64,000 nt of DNA. Source: Lineolata rhizophorae. Its lineage: Eukaryota; Ascomycota; Dothideomycetes; Lineolatales; Lineolataceae. Positions 1 to 12,752 of this stretch are shown here, piece by piece (the stretch's first letter is position 1; each line of letters begins with the position of its first letter). Location of the stretch: positions 297,916 to 361,915 of the forward strand of contig MU001690.1 in assembly GCA_010093515.1 (NCBI GenBank), read 5' to 3'. Below the pieces are notes generated by a model, which made no database searches, was not told where the DNA came from, and saw only the letters and a program-made list of their open reading frames with translations. Both the position numbers and the translations under genes were made by a program.

Positions 1-911
1 CACCAAGCAGACCAGAAGTTGCATTGACGTCGCGCCAAATAGAAAAAGACCCAGACGGCAGCGAGAAAAAGCAACGGCGAGGGCGTTGGCGGAGACATTG
101 TGACTGGCCCAGGCGAAGGGCCATGCAAGGCTTAGAAACAGCAATACGTGGATATCCGCGCGAACTCGCTTAGGCCGCGCTGTGATTGGCGGCGGCCGCG
201 CTGGGATGCGTCCCCGAGAGCAGGGGTCTGTCCCACTAGCTATCCGTTCTTGGGCCTCGACCCGTGGTCGCCCAGGGCCTCACTGATCCCGGTCCTGCAA
301 TACTGCGCGGGTGGAATAGGGCGGAGCAAAATTTAGGATTTGCTGGAGAGCGGGCTACATACCTGTGGGAGACGGGGCCCAATACGACTAGGCCGGGGGA
401 AGGCTCGGCAGATCTGAGGGAGCCTGGCACGTACGTAGTATGTACGAAGTCGTATGTGCGCACAAGCAAAACAGTGAATGCCCACTTAGTCCACGGCCAA
501 GGTGCGGCGGCGACTCCAACCAACTTTAAGTGAGGATCTCTCAGCAAATCGTGCGCCAGTGGCGGGCAAGGACTGCGAGAGCGCGCGCGAATGGGGAGGG
601 GGGGGGACCGACAAGGCGGGGTCTTGGTCGCTTCTCCAGAAGATCTGTCGCTGGCGACGTCTGGGCCGCTGCGCGTCCCATGCAGCTAGCGTGCGGCTTT
701 CCCCAGCCTGCCGCCAACCAGGTCCACCCTGTCAACAACGCCAAAACCGGGCGGCCGGGAATGGGCCATGTCGTTGCACAAGCCTGCCCCCGGTCTGCAG
801 GCAATGAGGAAAGCTCCGCGCACCCCCTTGGTTTGGTCCCCCATAACCTGAGCAATTCTAATAAAAAAGAAGAAAAGAAAAAAAAGAAGAAAAGAAAAAA
901 AAGAAAAAAAG

Positions 912-942
<31 letters not shown>

Positions 943-3900
943 AAGGAGGACAAAATTTCTGTGGTCTGAACACTCAGCTTCAAGCTGCTACGTAGTAGTA
1001 CTGTCTAGTATGTTTTATCGGGGCGTCGATTCGTGGGTACATTGCACTTAAAATTGTATAAACTATTCCCCTTCCCATATTTCGCTCATGCATTTATGTT
1101 CGGGCGCCAGGATTACAATCAGGTAAGGTGCCCCGTGCGGCCTAGTATCGCACCCAAGTCTCTAGTCTCGCACCGAACGAGAAGGTACCAGATGACAGTT
1201 GGTGCAACGCCCGCCGCAAATAGTACACACACAACCACGTGGAATGTGACACGGACGACTGTACCACCAAACCTTGCATCGCATCACGAATTCTCTGCTC
1301 CGTGCTGCCAGGGTGCTTTGAATTTGTCTTCCGCGCTTGCTTTTCGCTCTATAGGCATGTAAAACGACGCAACCAGCCCCGTGTGTCAAGTGCGGACGGA
1401 ATTTGTCGCGTTCCTTTACAGCTTGCTCTCCAATCAATCAACCCAGTCCGAGTCCAGTGTACAATGATGCAAGTTGTGAATCCCTCGACTATTTCGGTCC
1501 TGAGATTATGACTGGCGGGGGTAGGTGGTCTGTGGAACGCTGAATAAGCACGTACATCCGCGAGTCCCAATCTCGCTTGACTTTTCAGCCCGCGAATTAC
1601 GATAGGCTTTCTTCGGGTTCATTGCTGGTTTGACTTGCAAACGTAGCATCTTGTCTCCGCTTTGTATGGGGATCCTCACATTCCTTGTGAAGGCCACAAG
1701 GATCATTTCTAACTTTAGACCTCCGTTTGCACATCGGCGAGTTGCGTACCTGTGCTTGCTGGTTTGGATTAGGGGCCTAGCAAATCGTCGACGTCCATCC
1801 GCAAGAGTCTTCTTGCTATTGGAATGTGTGGGATAGCCGCTCTCAGAATGGGCAATATGAGATTTATACGTGGCATTGGTTCAGGGGAGGCTTGGAAAGG
1901 GGAGAAAATCGGCGCGCAAAGACCGGATGAGAACGCGAGCCATTGGCAAAACCGAGACATGCTTGACTGATGCAGAAATACGATGGCGAAAACGGAACAT
2001 TACCCATGAGCGACCTGGTATAGAGAGCGGGAGCGCTACGACAACCGGATGCTGAGAGCCTGCAATAAGAAATCGAACGGGCTCAGTCTGCGAGCGACGG
2101 CCCAGAATCGGGAAGGTAATACTTCGTGTTCGGCTAGGAGCGTGTGGACCTCGGCGGGTCTGGATTGGCGGGCAAGGGGTTCCGGCGTGTCTGCGCAACA
2201 CTCGGCCCTGACATAATTGGCCAGGATTCGATCGCGCAGCCAACGGCGGATTTGGGAGCGGGCGTCGTCGCTTGGGAGCGGCCGGCGGACGGCGGGAGCG
2301 CACACACCTCGTGCCCCTCCCTTCCAACCCCCCTCTCGATCTTCCGTCCATGGTCATGGGCCGAGCGTACTCCTGTTTCAGCGACGGGCGGGCCGGGGGC
2401 CGCAAAGTTTTGCGAAGTTGAGGGAGGCGCCTGCAGCGGAAGGCACCTGCAGCTGCCAGCGACTCGTGAGTTATTGGAAGAAAGAAGCGCGGCTCACAAC
2501 CCGAGGCCGCCGGCAGTCTTTCAACCAACGCGCGCGCTGCCGGGCCCGTGCCTTGCGGGCGGCTTCGCCAGCGCGTGCCTGCTCTGCTCTGCTCTGGCGG
2601 CGCCGGGAAGCGGGCTCATGGGCGGGAGGGGAGAAACGGGCAGGCGGCGGGTTGGGAGCAGCTTCCGGGAGCCCGTTTCCCTACTGGCGCCGCGGCGCAG
2701 GGATGCCGGGAGGGCGCGCAACCCCCATCCCTGGGCCGCACCCTGCCGTGGCTGCCTCGTCAAGAAAACAAAGTTCGGCGCGGCATGGGCGCGACGGGCC
2801 CAAATGAGCGCCCGTGTGCCCGCTCCTCCGTCAGCTCGGGTCAGGAGCCGCACCGGCGCCCGGCCCCGGCCCAATGCGCGCGTCGCTGGCGCGCCGGCGT
2901 CGCGCGCGCAGCCAGGACGCCCGCGGCGCCGCCTCGAGCAAGCCCCCGGCCAAGGCGCCGGCCAGCGCCCGATTAGGCCTCGGCTGCTCGCGCCGCCCTC
3001 GGCAGCCCTTGTCCCGTTCGCCAGCCCGCGCCGCGACCCCTGTCGAGCCTCTCGCCGCCAAGCCGCCGACCCCTGCCGCCGCCCGCCGCCGCCATTGGCC
3101 CGCCGCGGCTGCGCCTTCCCCCGTTGCGGCCGCGGGCATGAGAAATCATCACCTGCTCGTCCGCGCCGGCCGCCACACGGCGCTGCCGCTCGGCGCGCTG
3201 CCAGCCTCTGCCCGCCTGCCCCCGGGCGCCCTGCACGCCGTCCCGCGACCGAAGGCCGCCGCCGCCCAGGGCCCAGCTGCTCCCAAGCCCGCCGTCCCGC
3301 CAACCCCGGCTCAAAGGGCGCATTGTCCGCTGCTTGGATCCCGCACCAGCCCACCCCCTCCCCCCTCCCCCACCCGAAATCCCTTCCCCCTTCGCTCCTC
3401 CCTCCCGCCGTGCCCTTCCCGTCCCCGGCGCTGTGTGTGATCGATTGTGGCATGGTCGGTAGAGCGGCCGTCAAAGCCGCCAGAGCAACAATAACAATAA
3501 TGACTCTTGCCCTTCCAGCCCGCATGCCTGTTACTCGTGCACTAGCTGTCCTTGAATGTCCAGCCCTCCCCCGCTCGCCGGGCAACCCGCCGGTGCCAGT
3601 GACAAGTCCCTGCTTGCATCCCGCTCAGAGACAGGCGCCAGTCCCTGCCGCACTCCTCCCCTTTTCAGCGTCTCTTGCCTGAGCCCTGGTGCTTGGCCAC
3701 ATCTGGCCCTCCGATCCAGATTCCCCCCCAAAAAAAGCTCGGACGGGATCCCTATCGTCTGGTGGTGAACCCCCTAGCAGCCAGTCAGCCACGCGAACCG
3801 TTCGTCCTGACACGCCCTCGCTTCTTGCCGGGCTACATAACAGCGCGGGCAACCGCAGCTCCGCGTCCACAGGCCACCGGTGGGTGAGTGTGTCAGTCCA

Positions 3901-4892
3901 AGTTCAGCCTTCGAGCTCGCCATCCGCACCCCCCGGCGCGCCAGGACACTCGTGCCCTGCAAACGATCGCCGCTGTCCGCCTACCTGTCCGCGCGACATC
4001 ATCGCCTCCACCCGGGCTCGCTCTTTTCAAAGTAGGCAGAGGCCTCTAATCTCATTGCGGGGAGTCTTTCGAGGTCCGGTGACCGCACGCTTTCTGTTCT
4101 TCCAGGTGCGGGTTATTCGCGACCAGACGGAACTACACCCCTAGTCCGCCGCATTTGGCCTCTTTCTTTTTGTTATCCTCCATTCTTTGTCCGGGCTCAG
4201 TCGGGAGTCGCCCTTAACTCGGTACGGCTTCGAGCATCTGTCCCGACTACCAGAAATCGCACTTGGGCATTCTCGGTCATACCATCAGTTGCACCACATC
4301 TGCGCGACCACACTTTAAGTCTCCAGGCTCTGGATCCTTTCCTGCGACGCTGTGCTACCCTCATCCAGTCTCACTCTCATTGTACGCCTCACTTCCACTA
4401 TCCTAGACCAAGAGGATGCCCCGGTCCTTTCCCGTAACTGACTGAGACTTTCTAGAAGCTTTAAGGAGAGGCCTGCATTAACTGGTATCACTCATTCTTC
4501 CAAGTTGCCCTTCGTACTGCAAACGCGTCGGGTTTATCTCTCAAGTGCCCAGTCGAGGTCCTGTCGCGTCGACTCTTGTGAGAACGTATATTGGGCCTTG
4601 GTCAACCAAACGCGGATCGTGTTGTTCCGCAATCCTCCAACATTAGCTTCACCACATTTCCTGCAACTTCCCTGTGACTTCTTCGTAGGGTCCAGGATTG
4701 TCAACATCTGCCCCTTGCGAGCCACCGCACTCGGGTGTCAACGATTCGACAACAGTCCACCATAACCATCGACTTCTTTGTGGGCCGTGTTGCCCACTGC
4801 GCAGGAGCAACCTTTGTCAACACCCCGGGCCGGCTGGCCAGTTTCCCAGCAAAACCGCCAACGTGGCTACCGCGGTCGCTCATCCCACCCAT
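1..4892. other. Long gene-free region upstream of flbC-like gene
   Basis: No open frame here resembles a known protein. About 2500-3430 is strongly GC-rich, with many overlapping frames open on both strands that encode Ala/Arg/Pro-rich low-complexity sequence; this is expected from base composition and is not evidence of a gene. About 3600-4690 is pyrimidine-rich and probably holds the promoter and a long 5' leader of the downstream zinc-finger gene, possibly with a leader intron. A purine tract at 863-941 is listed separately. A gene without family conservation cannot be excluded. Confidence 0.6.
863..941 (+). repeat. Polypurine A/G microsatellite
   Basis: An uninterrupted 79-base purine run made of short A-runs separated by single G residues, with no pyrimidine on the + strand. 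It is low-complexity, possibly mirror-symmetric sequence in a gene-free region. It would be predicted to have unusual structure or to exclude nucleosomes, but nothing in the sequence shows a function. Confidence 0.9.
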
Positions 4893-6288
4893 ATGCATTC
4901 TGGGCCAGAATCATTGGGTGGCGGCCCTCCGAGCTTTACAGCCCGAAGGCCTCACGCGTCCAATTTACCCAGTTTCGAACTTCCTCCTCCTCAATTACCG
5001 CACGCGCAAAAGTATCCCTACAGCGCTCCTATGAGCGCATCTCAACCACATCAGCCTCAGGGCACGGTCGCCAGTGTTGGGAATCTTCTGACCCCTCCAA
5101 GCAACATACCCGGAGACGGAATAAGCCCTGTATCAACTGGAGTCTCCAGTAGCGGCGTGAATTCGAGTCAGGGAGTGCCTTACACTACCAACGGTGGCTA
5201 CGTCTGGTCGCCGCCTACCACCGGGGGTAACGCGCCGTACGGCTTTCAAACACATGCGGGCGGCAATCCCCAACAATATCCTCCGAGAGGTGAGTGCCAG
5301 ATCGAGATCAATCGCTCTATGGATGATCTGCTGACGCCCCCACCAGCACCACAACAACCTCAGTACGATATGAACAGCAATCCTCAGTTTCAGTCCTCCG
5401 GATCGATGTCGGCACCATCCTCTCTTCCTACAATGTCAAATCCGCAACATTCGCTTCCCAGCAGCGCCATGATGAGTAGCCAGCCGCCAGCAACAACTGC
5501 ACCACCTCAACAGTCACCGGTTCATACTCAAGAAGCATTTCACACTCAGCGTCCTCCGCCCACTCCGACATACTACCACTCCCAGCAATCATCCGCCCCA
5601 CAGCAACCAAATTACCACTATTCCTCTACCGGGCCGTCGCCCACCGTTCCAACACAGCCAAGTCCAATGAGCGTGGGGAGCCAAATACCTCGCATGTCTC
5701 CTACTCATACGGCAGGTCCGGTTCCATCGCTCCCCTCGGCTCCTGCTCAATCGCCTCATCACTATCAGCGGCCCTTCGGGCATTATCCGCTGCCCGGCCC
5801 TGTGTTGTCGAACATCAACAACCCCAACGGATCCATGACCTTGGTTGGTGGTGGACACGTTCCACATGGCATGATACCGAATTTCAACAGCGGTCACGCG
5901 GCAAACATGCCCCATGTGTACGGCGCGCCGCACGCTCCTCAAGCTCAACCGCCAAATGATCGACCCTTCAAGTGCGACCAGTGCCCCCAGAGCTTCAACC
6001 GCAATCATGACTTGAAGCGCCACAAGAGGATCCACTTGGCTGTGAAGCCCTTCCCGTGTGGCCACTGCGACAAGAGTTTCTCTAGGAAGGATGCTCTGAA
6101 GGTTAGTCTCCATTTACCTGACAATATGCGTCACTTGTACTAACGAGGAGCAGAGGCATATCCTTGTGAAAGGATGTGGCAAGGCCACCAGCGGCGGAGA
6201 TAATGAAAAGGGAGAGAAGTCAGGTCCGCCGGCCGAGAAGCTCGAGGATACCGCGGATAGGAAGCCCGTGGTCGGTAGCCACACGTAA
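4893..6288 (+). CDS. flbC: C2H2 zinc-finger transcription factor, FlbC-like conidiation regulator
   Basis: Model: 4893-6101 and 6154-6288, 447 residues. The 52-bp intron starts GTTAGT and ends GAGCAG, with an ACTAAC branch point; splicing completes the second finger. The N-terminal ~355 residues are Pro/Gln/Ser-rich and disordered, as in activation regions. Two adjacent fingers follow at about residues 360-412: a C2H2 finger with the motif RNHDLKRHKRIH, then a C2HC finger (SFSRKDALK joined to RHILVKGC). This finger pair is typical of FlbC, which acts in the nucleus to promote asexual development in Aspergillus; the assignment rests on the pair as remembered. The start is uncertain. The frame is open back to 4689 without an ATG, so a 5' exon is likely. 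One candidate is an ATG at 4416 with a GTAACT donor at 4434 and a TAG acceptor at 4688, which keeps frame. 4893 is the first in-frame ATG. Confidence 0.78.
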
Positions 6289-7832
6289 CTAGCGGCGCAG
6301 TTTCCGTCGTGTTTCTCCTGTACACCTTTCTTTTCCCGTATTTCGTGTCCGTTTCTTTCGGGGGGCTTTTATTCCGCTTGAAAGCATCCCCGTGTATTAT
6401 TGTTTCATTCGATGGGATACGACTTCTGTTTTCGACCTCGGGCATTCGGCAATCTGCGCGGAGCCCATTATGGTCAGTCTGCTCACATTTTAGGTTTCGG
6501 GTCCATGCGGCGTCATTATTTTTAGCGGATACCTCTCGGCGGTTTTCGGGTCTAGTCGCGATCTGTGTTCGACGTTGCTTTCAAGGGTTTGGTTAAAAAA
6601 TCTTTAAACCAGAGTTGGTTGGGGTGTAACGATGGGGTTCTTAATCCTGTAAATGCTTGGAATATTTTGGGCGCTGAAGTGTCGGGCTTATCATGAAGGA
6701 AAAAGTGCTATGGACGGTAGTTTAGGAAACCTGAGCTTTGTGGGTATGAATAGGAAAGGATCTTGACTGCGGGCCGTCGCGCCACGAATCATGTGCACTG
6801 TGAAACAGGCGCCGTGGGCGGAGTATAACTGGAGTAAGTAGCTTTCGATTGCGCCTCGCACGACATCGTCGTCAGAAAGCGATGTCTCTTGCGTTCCCGT
6901 GCACCGACGGACGACATGAGGACGATGCCAAGCTCAGCACTTCGTATAACGGCGGCGGCTGATTGGACCCAGTATAGCGGAACACCCTTGCTGCGCCGTA
7001 CGCTTTACCTGAGCGGCGGGCCCTGTGGCTGGAAAGCCCTCGGCCGAGGTGCATCTCATGGCGCGCATGTACGCTCCACGAGGGCAATTGCTAGGTGCAT
7101 GGCCGTGGAGGAAGGAGTGAGGGCAACTCGACGCACAGTCAACCGATCTTCCTTGCTGAGGCATTCTGGGAGTCGAGCGCGGGAATTCCCCGTTCCAGGC
7201 CGGCTGTTGCCACGTGAGGCGGCGCGCATTCCACCCAGCCCTCGTGCCTCGACCGCGCAAGGCGCCTTCTTCTTTCTTGCGGGCCCCCACGTGGTCTGGT
7301 CGCATCTCCCCGACGCAGCTGCCTCGGACGAGGCCGGCCGCGCCTTCTGCTGCGTCCACGGATTCCGAGCGTCGTCCCTTCCCTGCTCTGCCCGGCCGAG
7401 CACGCGCAGCGACGAAGGCACCTGCCCCCCTGAGGCACTCCTCGCTTTGACGCCGTGGGCCAATCCGCTTCCATCCTCGGCCCAGCGGCGGCTGCGTTGG
7501 TGTGTCGTCGGGGGAGGTCTGCCAGCCGGGGACACCCTCAGTCCCGTCCGGCCATCTTGTCTCTTCCGTCCTTGGTGGAGGCGCTTCTGCCAATTCGCAT
7601 TCCGTCACGCGCTTCGCACTTCGGCTAACCGGCTACCCTCGTTCTTCACGCTCCGGGCGTTACTCCCAAATAATCCTGTGTCAACAGGAGCTAGCCTGAG
7701 CTTCTACCACAACAAAACAACATCGCCACGCCCGATCTCACAACACCCTAAACACGCCCCGCCCCCGCTCGTTCTCCCGACTTCGTGTGGCCGAGTATTT
7801 ACTTGCCTTCAAATAGAAGCTTGTCGTTCCTC
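6289..7832. other. Intergenic region between flbC-like gene and kinase
   Basis: Holds the 3' untranslated region of the zinc-finger gene and the promoter and leader of the kinase gene downstream. The open frames at about 6900-7800 show no conserved motif, run on both strands and look like by-products of GC-rich sequence. The last ~150 bases before the kinase ATG are C/A-rich, as in many fungal leaders. No RNA gene or repeat was recognised. Confidence 0.6.
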
Positions 7833-10800
7833 ATGAATAGAAACCCACCGCCCCAGCCGCGGCAGCGGCGCCGGGCGTTGGGGGAAGTCCAGCCTAGAGA
7901 ACGCCCGCCTGCGTCGCCTCGTCACAAGCGTGTCTCCGATCTTTCTTCTGCGCTGCAGGGCCTTCCACACAACCAATCCCTCGTGCCCAATGGAGCCCTC
8001 TCTGTCCGCGGCTCTCCGAGCAAAGCAACTGGCCCCAACGGCAAGCGCCTTTCAGGTCCCATCCCAGCCCCAACCTACAACAGTAACCGAAACTCTGCCA
8101 CGTCCACGGTATCGCCAACGGCCCCTCGACGTCTCAAGACGCACATCGGACCGTGGCAGCTCGGTAAGGACATCGGTCGCGGCGCCTGTTCTCGTGTGCG
8201 AGAGGTTCGCCATTGCTACAAGGGAACCATTGGCGCCGTCAAGATCATCTCGAAGGCCACCGCGGAACAGTTGAGCTCCGCCAGCCTCGCGAACCTGGCC
8301 AAGAACACGGCAAACGAAGAGAACATGTTCGCCAGCAGGAAGGTTATGCCGCTTGGGCTGGAGCGTGAGATTGTCATCATGAAGCTCCTCGAGCACCAAA
8401 ACATCGTCCGTCTTCTCGACGTGTGGGAAAATAGCAACGAACTGTAAGGCTGAAAGCCCCATTTGCAACACAATCACTTCGTGTTAGAAGGCAAGTTAGC
8501 TCACTCTGCTGCAGGTACCTCATCATGGAATACGTCCGGGGTGGCGAGCTGTTTCACTATATCGCCGAACGCCGTGGCCTTGAAGAAATGGAAGTCGTCT
8601 TCCTTTTCCGTCAGATCATTGCTGCGCTGTTGTACTGCGACCGGCTTAACATCCACCATCGCGACTTGAAGCCGGAGAATATTCTCTTGGATAAGAGCAC
8701 GTTTGAAATAAAACTCGTGGACTTCGGCATGGCAGCCATGCAACCTCAAGGCCGATTCCTTAGTACGCCTTGCGGAAGCCCTCATTACGCTGCCCCGGAA
8801 GTCATCAACGCGGGTCTCAAAGGAACTAGGGCGTATGATGGAGGACAGGCTGACATTTGGAGCTGCGGAGTGATCCTTTATGTCATGCTGACCGGGACAC
8901 CGCCATTTAACTACAACGGCGAGCGTGAGGATCTTCACAACCTCTTTCGTGCCATAAGCAAGGGGCAATACGTCATGCCGGATGGCTTAAGCCCGGAGGC
9001 GCGCGACCTGATTGCCCGCATTCTAATTCCGAATCCGACCCATCGTATTGGTATCGAGGCCATTTGGAACCATCCATTCCTTCACAAATACGACGAGGAG
9101 TTTGGGATCGATGCGAAGAGCGCGGCCATTGAACACTGGATTGGACCGGGCCCACACATTGAAAACTGGAAGCCACTTCAACGCCATGAAATCGACCGCG
9201 AAATACTGCGCAACATGAGGACCCTATGGCATAGTGAGAAGGAAGAGGTGCTGATTCAAAATCTGCTCAATGATGAGTATGTACATGTCTCTGAAGCCTA
9301 GTGAAAACTCGCGTTGACATTTTAATTCTTAGGTTGAACCATGAGAAGTACTTTTACTCCGCTCTTATAAAGCACCGAAACGAAATTATGGAGGACTACG
9401 CAGGGCTCCCTGCCGGAGTCGGCTATTCGCCTAGCGACTACCACCATATTCCTGGGCGCTCTCGAGCTGCTACACGACGTTCGCAATCGCAATACTCTAT
9501 CCTCCAAGAAAATCCCGTCACTTCAAAGCAGAGCCTTCTTCCGCCGCAGTCGGAAGCAAGCTATGATCCTTTTCGGGCCTCCAAGGAACCACTAGTTGAC
9601 TCCAAAGCCGACTATACAAATGTTACAATTCATCGAGGAACGTCTTCGGCGAGCCGTAAGACAAAATTCCGCTCGCAGCGTCAGCAAGGTTCGTTGCGAG
9701 TGGAGACTTTAAAGAATAGAAAGGGAGGCTCCCAGCTATCCAGGAGTACTTCTCGGAAGAGTTCGCCGGGACAGCGCTCAGAAGGGACGCGTCGGACCAC
9801 TCAGTCTAGGTCGTCGATTTCAAGTTCAACAGGCGGGAATGCTTCTTCAATTATGGTACGACCGAGCAGCATTCATAAGCGAGGCGTTAGTTTCGCCCAT
9901 CTCCGAAAAACCTCTGCTGGAAGCGGGCCCGGTCCTGATACTCCTTCACCTAAACAAACCGTCCCTCTTAGCCGGCGTCGAGGCGATCCCAACTTCGATT
10001 CCAGAGCGAGCCCTCAGCGCCCGTCGATGCGCCCTGCCGAGGCCCTTCGATCCAAAAAGGAAGGCGGGAGGGATAATAATGCGAAATATAGCAGGGCCGT
10101 AGTTCCGAACCCTTACATCGAGAATGAAGCGCGCAAAGTGAGCACGGAACTTGAGAAGGTCTGCGAAGAGGCCTTCTTTCGCACCTCGATTGGTTCAAGT
10201 GCTAGGACTTCCATCACCGACAGGCCTACTCCGTACGAGACTCCTCCTTCTTCTGTATCTAATCAGGAGTCTGGATATGCCGCAAAAGAGGCCGCGAGGA
10301 TCCAGGCACGTGGAGATTCTCGTCAACGGCCGCTGCCACCAATCCCAAATGATCAAGCTAACCCAACTGCGCGTGAATTGTTGGACATGCGTGAAAGATT
10401 GGCCACAAGGCTTGCTTGCAATAGAGGAACTGCAGAAGAAGAGCATCTCCGGAAGATCCTGGCCGAATTGGATAGGCTCGTTAGACAACCACCACCGCCA
10501 AGTGTTGACAATGGCCGGCGGAATGTCTCAGCGCCAGATCCGAGGACAACCGAGCTACAGAGAGACTTGCCGATAATTTCGGAAGAACATCGATCTTCGG
10601 GAGTCAACCCCTTATCCTATCGTGACGAGTATCGCTCTGCGACTGATCCTGTGGGAAAGGCACAGCCGAGGGCTCTACAGAAAGCGGATACCATTCGGCT
10701 CGTTGACCCGACATCTCCGCCTCAAATTAGCCCCTTAAACATCAAGAAAGCGAAAAACTTGGAAGCAAATGAAAACAGTCCCCGTTCAGCGTCTGCCGAG

Positions 10801-11834
10801 CCGAGCTCGCTCCATACATCTTACGCTGGCCCCGTGGGATCCGAGAGGCCGAAGACAGCTCCTCATCAAGGAAAAGCATCAACACAATCCGATTCCACCA
10901 AGGGATCTGCTCTGCGTAAGAAGCGCAGTTGGTTTAGGTTCAACAAGACAGAGAACTCGTCTGATCGTAAAGGATCTTGGATATCCGATACCTTTGGCAG
11001 CCCGGATGACCGCAACAAGACTGCCACATCTTCAGCGCAGCACCGTAATAGGACGTTGGATAGGTCATCCTCGGCTAGTAGTGAATTCCCTATGCGCGAA
11101 AACGCCCGTGATTTTTCTGGAAAACGGAAGTTCTTGAATATCTTTGGAAAAAAGCGGATTCCGAAGAAAGATGCTATTGGACTAGAAGTTGCTTGTAAGT
11201 TTCTTTTCAGCTTCTTGCCGGAGTGCAGTATGCGGGGAGTTCTACTAACCATCTATTCCAGCGCCCGGAGATTTGTCCAATCCGAGCTTGGTTTCGACAT
11301 TTGACAACGTTGAAGGCAAAGAAGCGTATGAGACGGTGCCTTCATCCCGGGCGAATGACTTCCAGCAGAATTGGTTTGCCCGGTTTTTCCATATCAAGCC
11401 TGCTACGAAGCTGCTTTGCTTCCAGGTCGGCCGCGGCCGTGCGCGTCAAGAGATTGTGCGGACTTTGAAGGACTGGAGGCGTTTTGGTGTGAAAGATGTG
11501 AGCTTTAATAGGGCTTCCAACACCGTTAGGGCGAGGGTGGACAAGGACAACCGTGAGTTCATACATTTTCTACCACTAGATGTCATTGACCTATATTGTG
11601 CTGATTCAAGTATAAGACCTAAAAATAAAGCCTGTCGAATTGATGGCCGAGCTCTTTGTTGTCCTTGAGCACGGTCGACGGGCCCAGCTTTCCATGGCCC
11701 GTTTCACCCAAACGCGTGGCGCGGCATCTAGCTTTCGCAAGGCTGTCGAGATCATTGAGGACGTGCTCAACAGCAAAGGTCTTCTTGTTGAAGATGGCTG
11801 CAAGAAGCAAGCAATGTGTGAGGTTCTTGGATAA
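7833..11834 (+). CDS. Nim1/Gin4/Hsl1-type serine/threonine kinase with KA1 domain
   Basis: Model: 7833-8443, 8515-9276, 9333-11194, 11262-11552, 11617-11834; 1247 residues. All five exons join in frame. The kinase domain covers about residues 109-375: glycine loop GRGACSRV, lysine in AVKII, catalytic HRD at 252-254, DFG at 273-275 and an APE motif. The stretch after it (LLNDE joined to LNHEKYFYSALIKHR) is typical of the Nim1/Gin4/Hsl1 branch of AMPK-related kinases. About 700 Ser/Arg/Pro-rich disordered residues follow, then a C-terminal KA1-like domain from about residue 1125 that would bind acidic phospholipids at the plasma membrane. Family members couple septin organisation and cell size to mitotic entry through Wee1; that role is inferred. 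The last intron uses an AAG acceptor. Which of gin4, hsl1 or cdr2 is the true ortholog cannot be settled here. Confidence 0.9.
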
Positions 11835-12752
11835 GGGGATCTTGGAGGACAGGAGGGTTTGAAGTAGGCAAGCGGATGGTTCCGGTGTGACATGCAAGTA
11901 TGTTCAAATGCGTCTATCATTATGGGGTTGTGGTGCGGCCCAGTAGTGGTGTTGGGACACTTGTAATTTGGCATTGAACTGGAGAGGAGGTGGTTATTTT
12001 GTTTTGTGTTCTTTTTGCGGTAGTACAGCTGAAAGGCGGGGCAAAGGGGGTTGAGGTTGGTTTTGTTGGAGAAGTAGCCCGCTCTACGAGCAACTGGGCG
12101 ACGGCGATTATCTTTAGGTTCTCAATAGTTGTAATACTTGCAATGCCTGCGGGTTGCGGTGCAATGTGAGTGAGGTGCAGCTATGTTTCTGAGTATGATT
12201 GGTCTGACCTTCCTGGGTTCACCTCAGACGAGTTGAAAGGTGGAAATAAGGTATCTAGATGAGCATCATACGAAGATCACGGCCTAGTTCGAGCTATCTA
12301 CGGGGAGTCTCGGATTTTCTGCCTAGCTCACTTGGAATATGTAAAGTACTAGTCCTCTATTAGCTGCTGTAGTGAAATTTCTACGGCAATCCGTCGTCAC
12401 AAAAGAGTAATCACAAGGAGCTAGCTGTTGACACCGCGTAAACCCTAACAGTAAGCTGTGGGAGGAACCAATTATGGACCCGAAGGAGTCCTGAAATCTT
12501 TCACGATGTACAGGGGGGAGGACTTGGAAAGATCAATCTTCCGCAATGGATTTTGTGTCTAACCCGGAGATGATCGGCGTACGCGTGCACGTAACTGGCA
12601 CAAAAGACCTCCGCATCATTCCTCCTAGCCTGCGCTCAATCCACGCCAGAATGAACCCAGTGAAAAAGGAGTCCATCGTCCACAACTAATATTGGCCGTA
12701 AGCACCCCAAATCCACACCCACGCAGCCCCGCTCGGTCCTGCATCCTCACAC
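11835..12752. other. Convergent intergenic region, kinase / eL24
   Basis: Holds the 3' ends of the kinase gene (+) and the eL24 gene (-). It is of ordinary base composition, with stops in all frames and no recognisable gene, repeat or RNA. Confidence 0.65.

Noticed and set aside
2144-3682. Open frame of 512 codons on the plus strand, with an equally long one opposite
   Set aside because: Composition is Ala/Arg/Pro-rich with overlapping frames open on both strands; no conserved motif. It is explained by high GC content in an upstream region.
6889-7836. Plus-strand frame of 315 codons just before the kinase
   Set aside because: It overlaps the kinase start in another frame, is matched by frames on the opposite strand and has no conserved motif.
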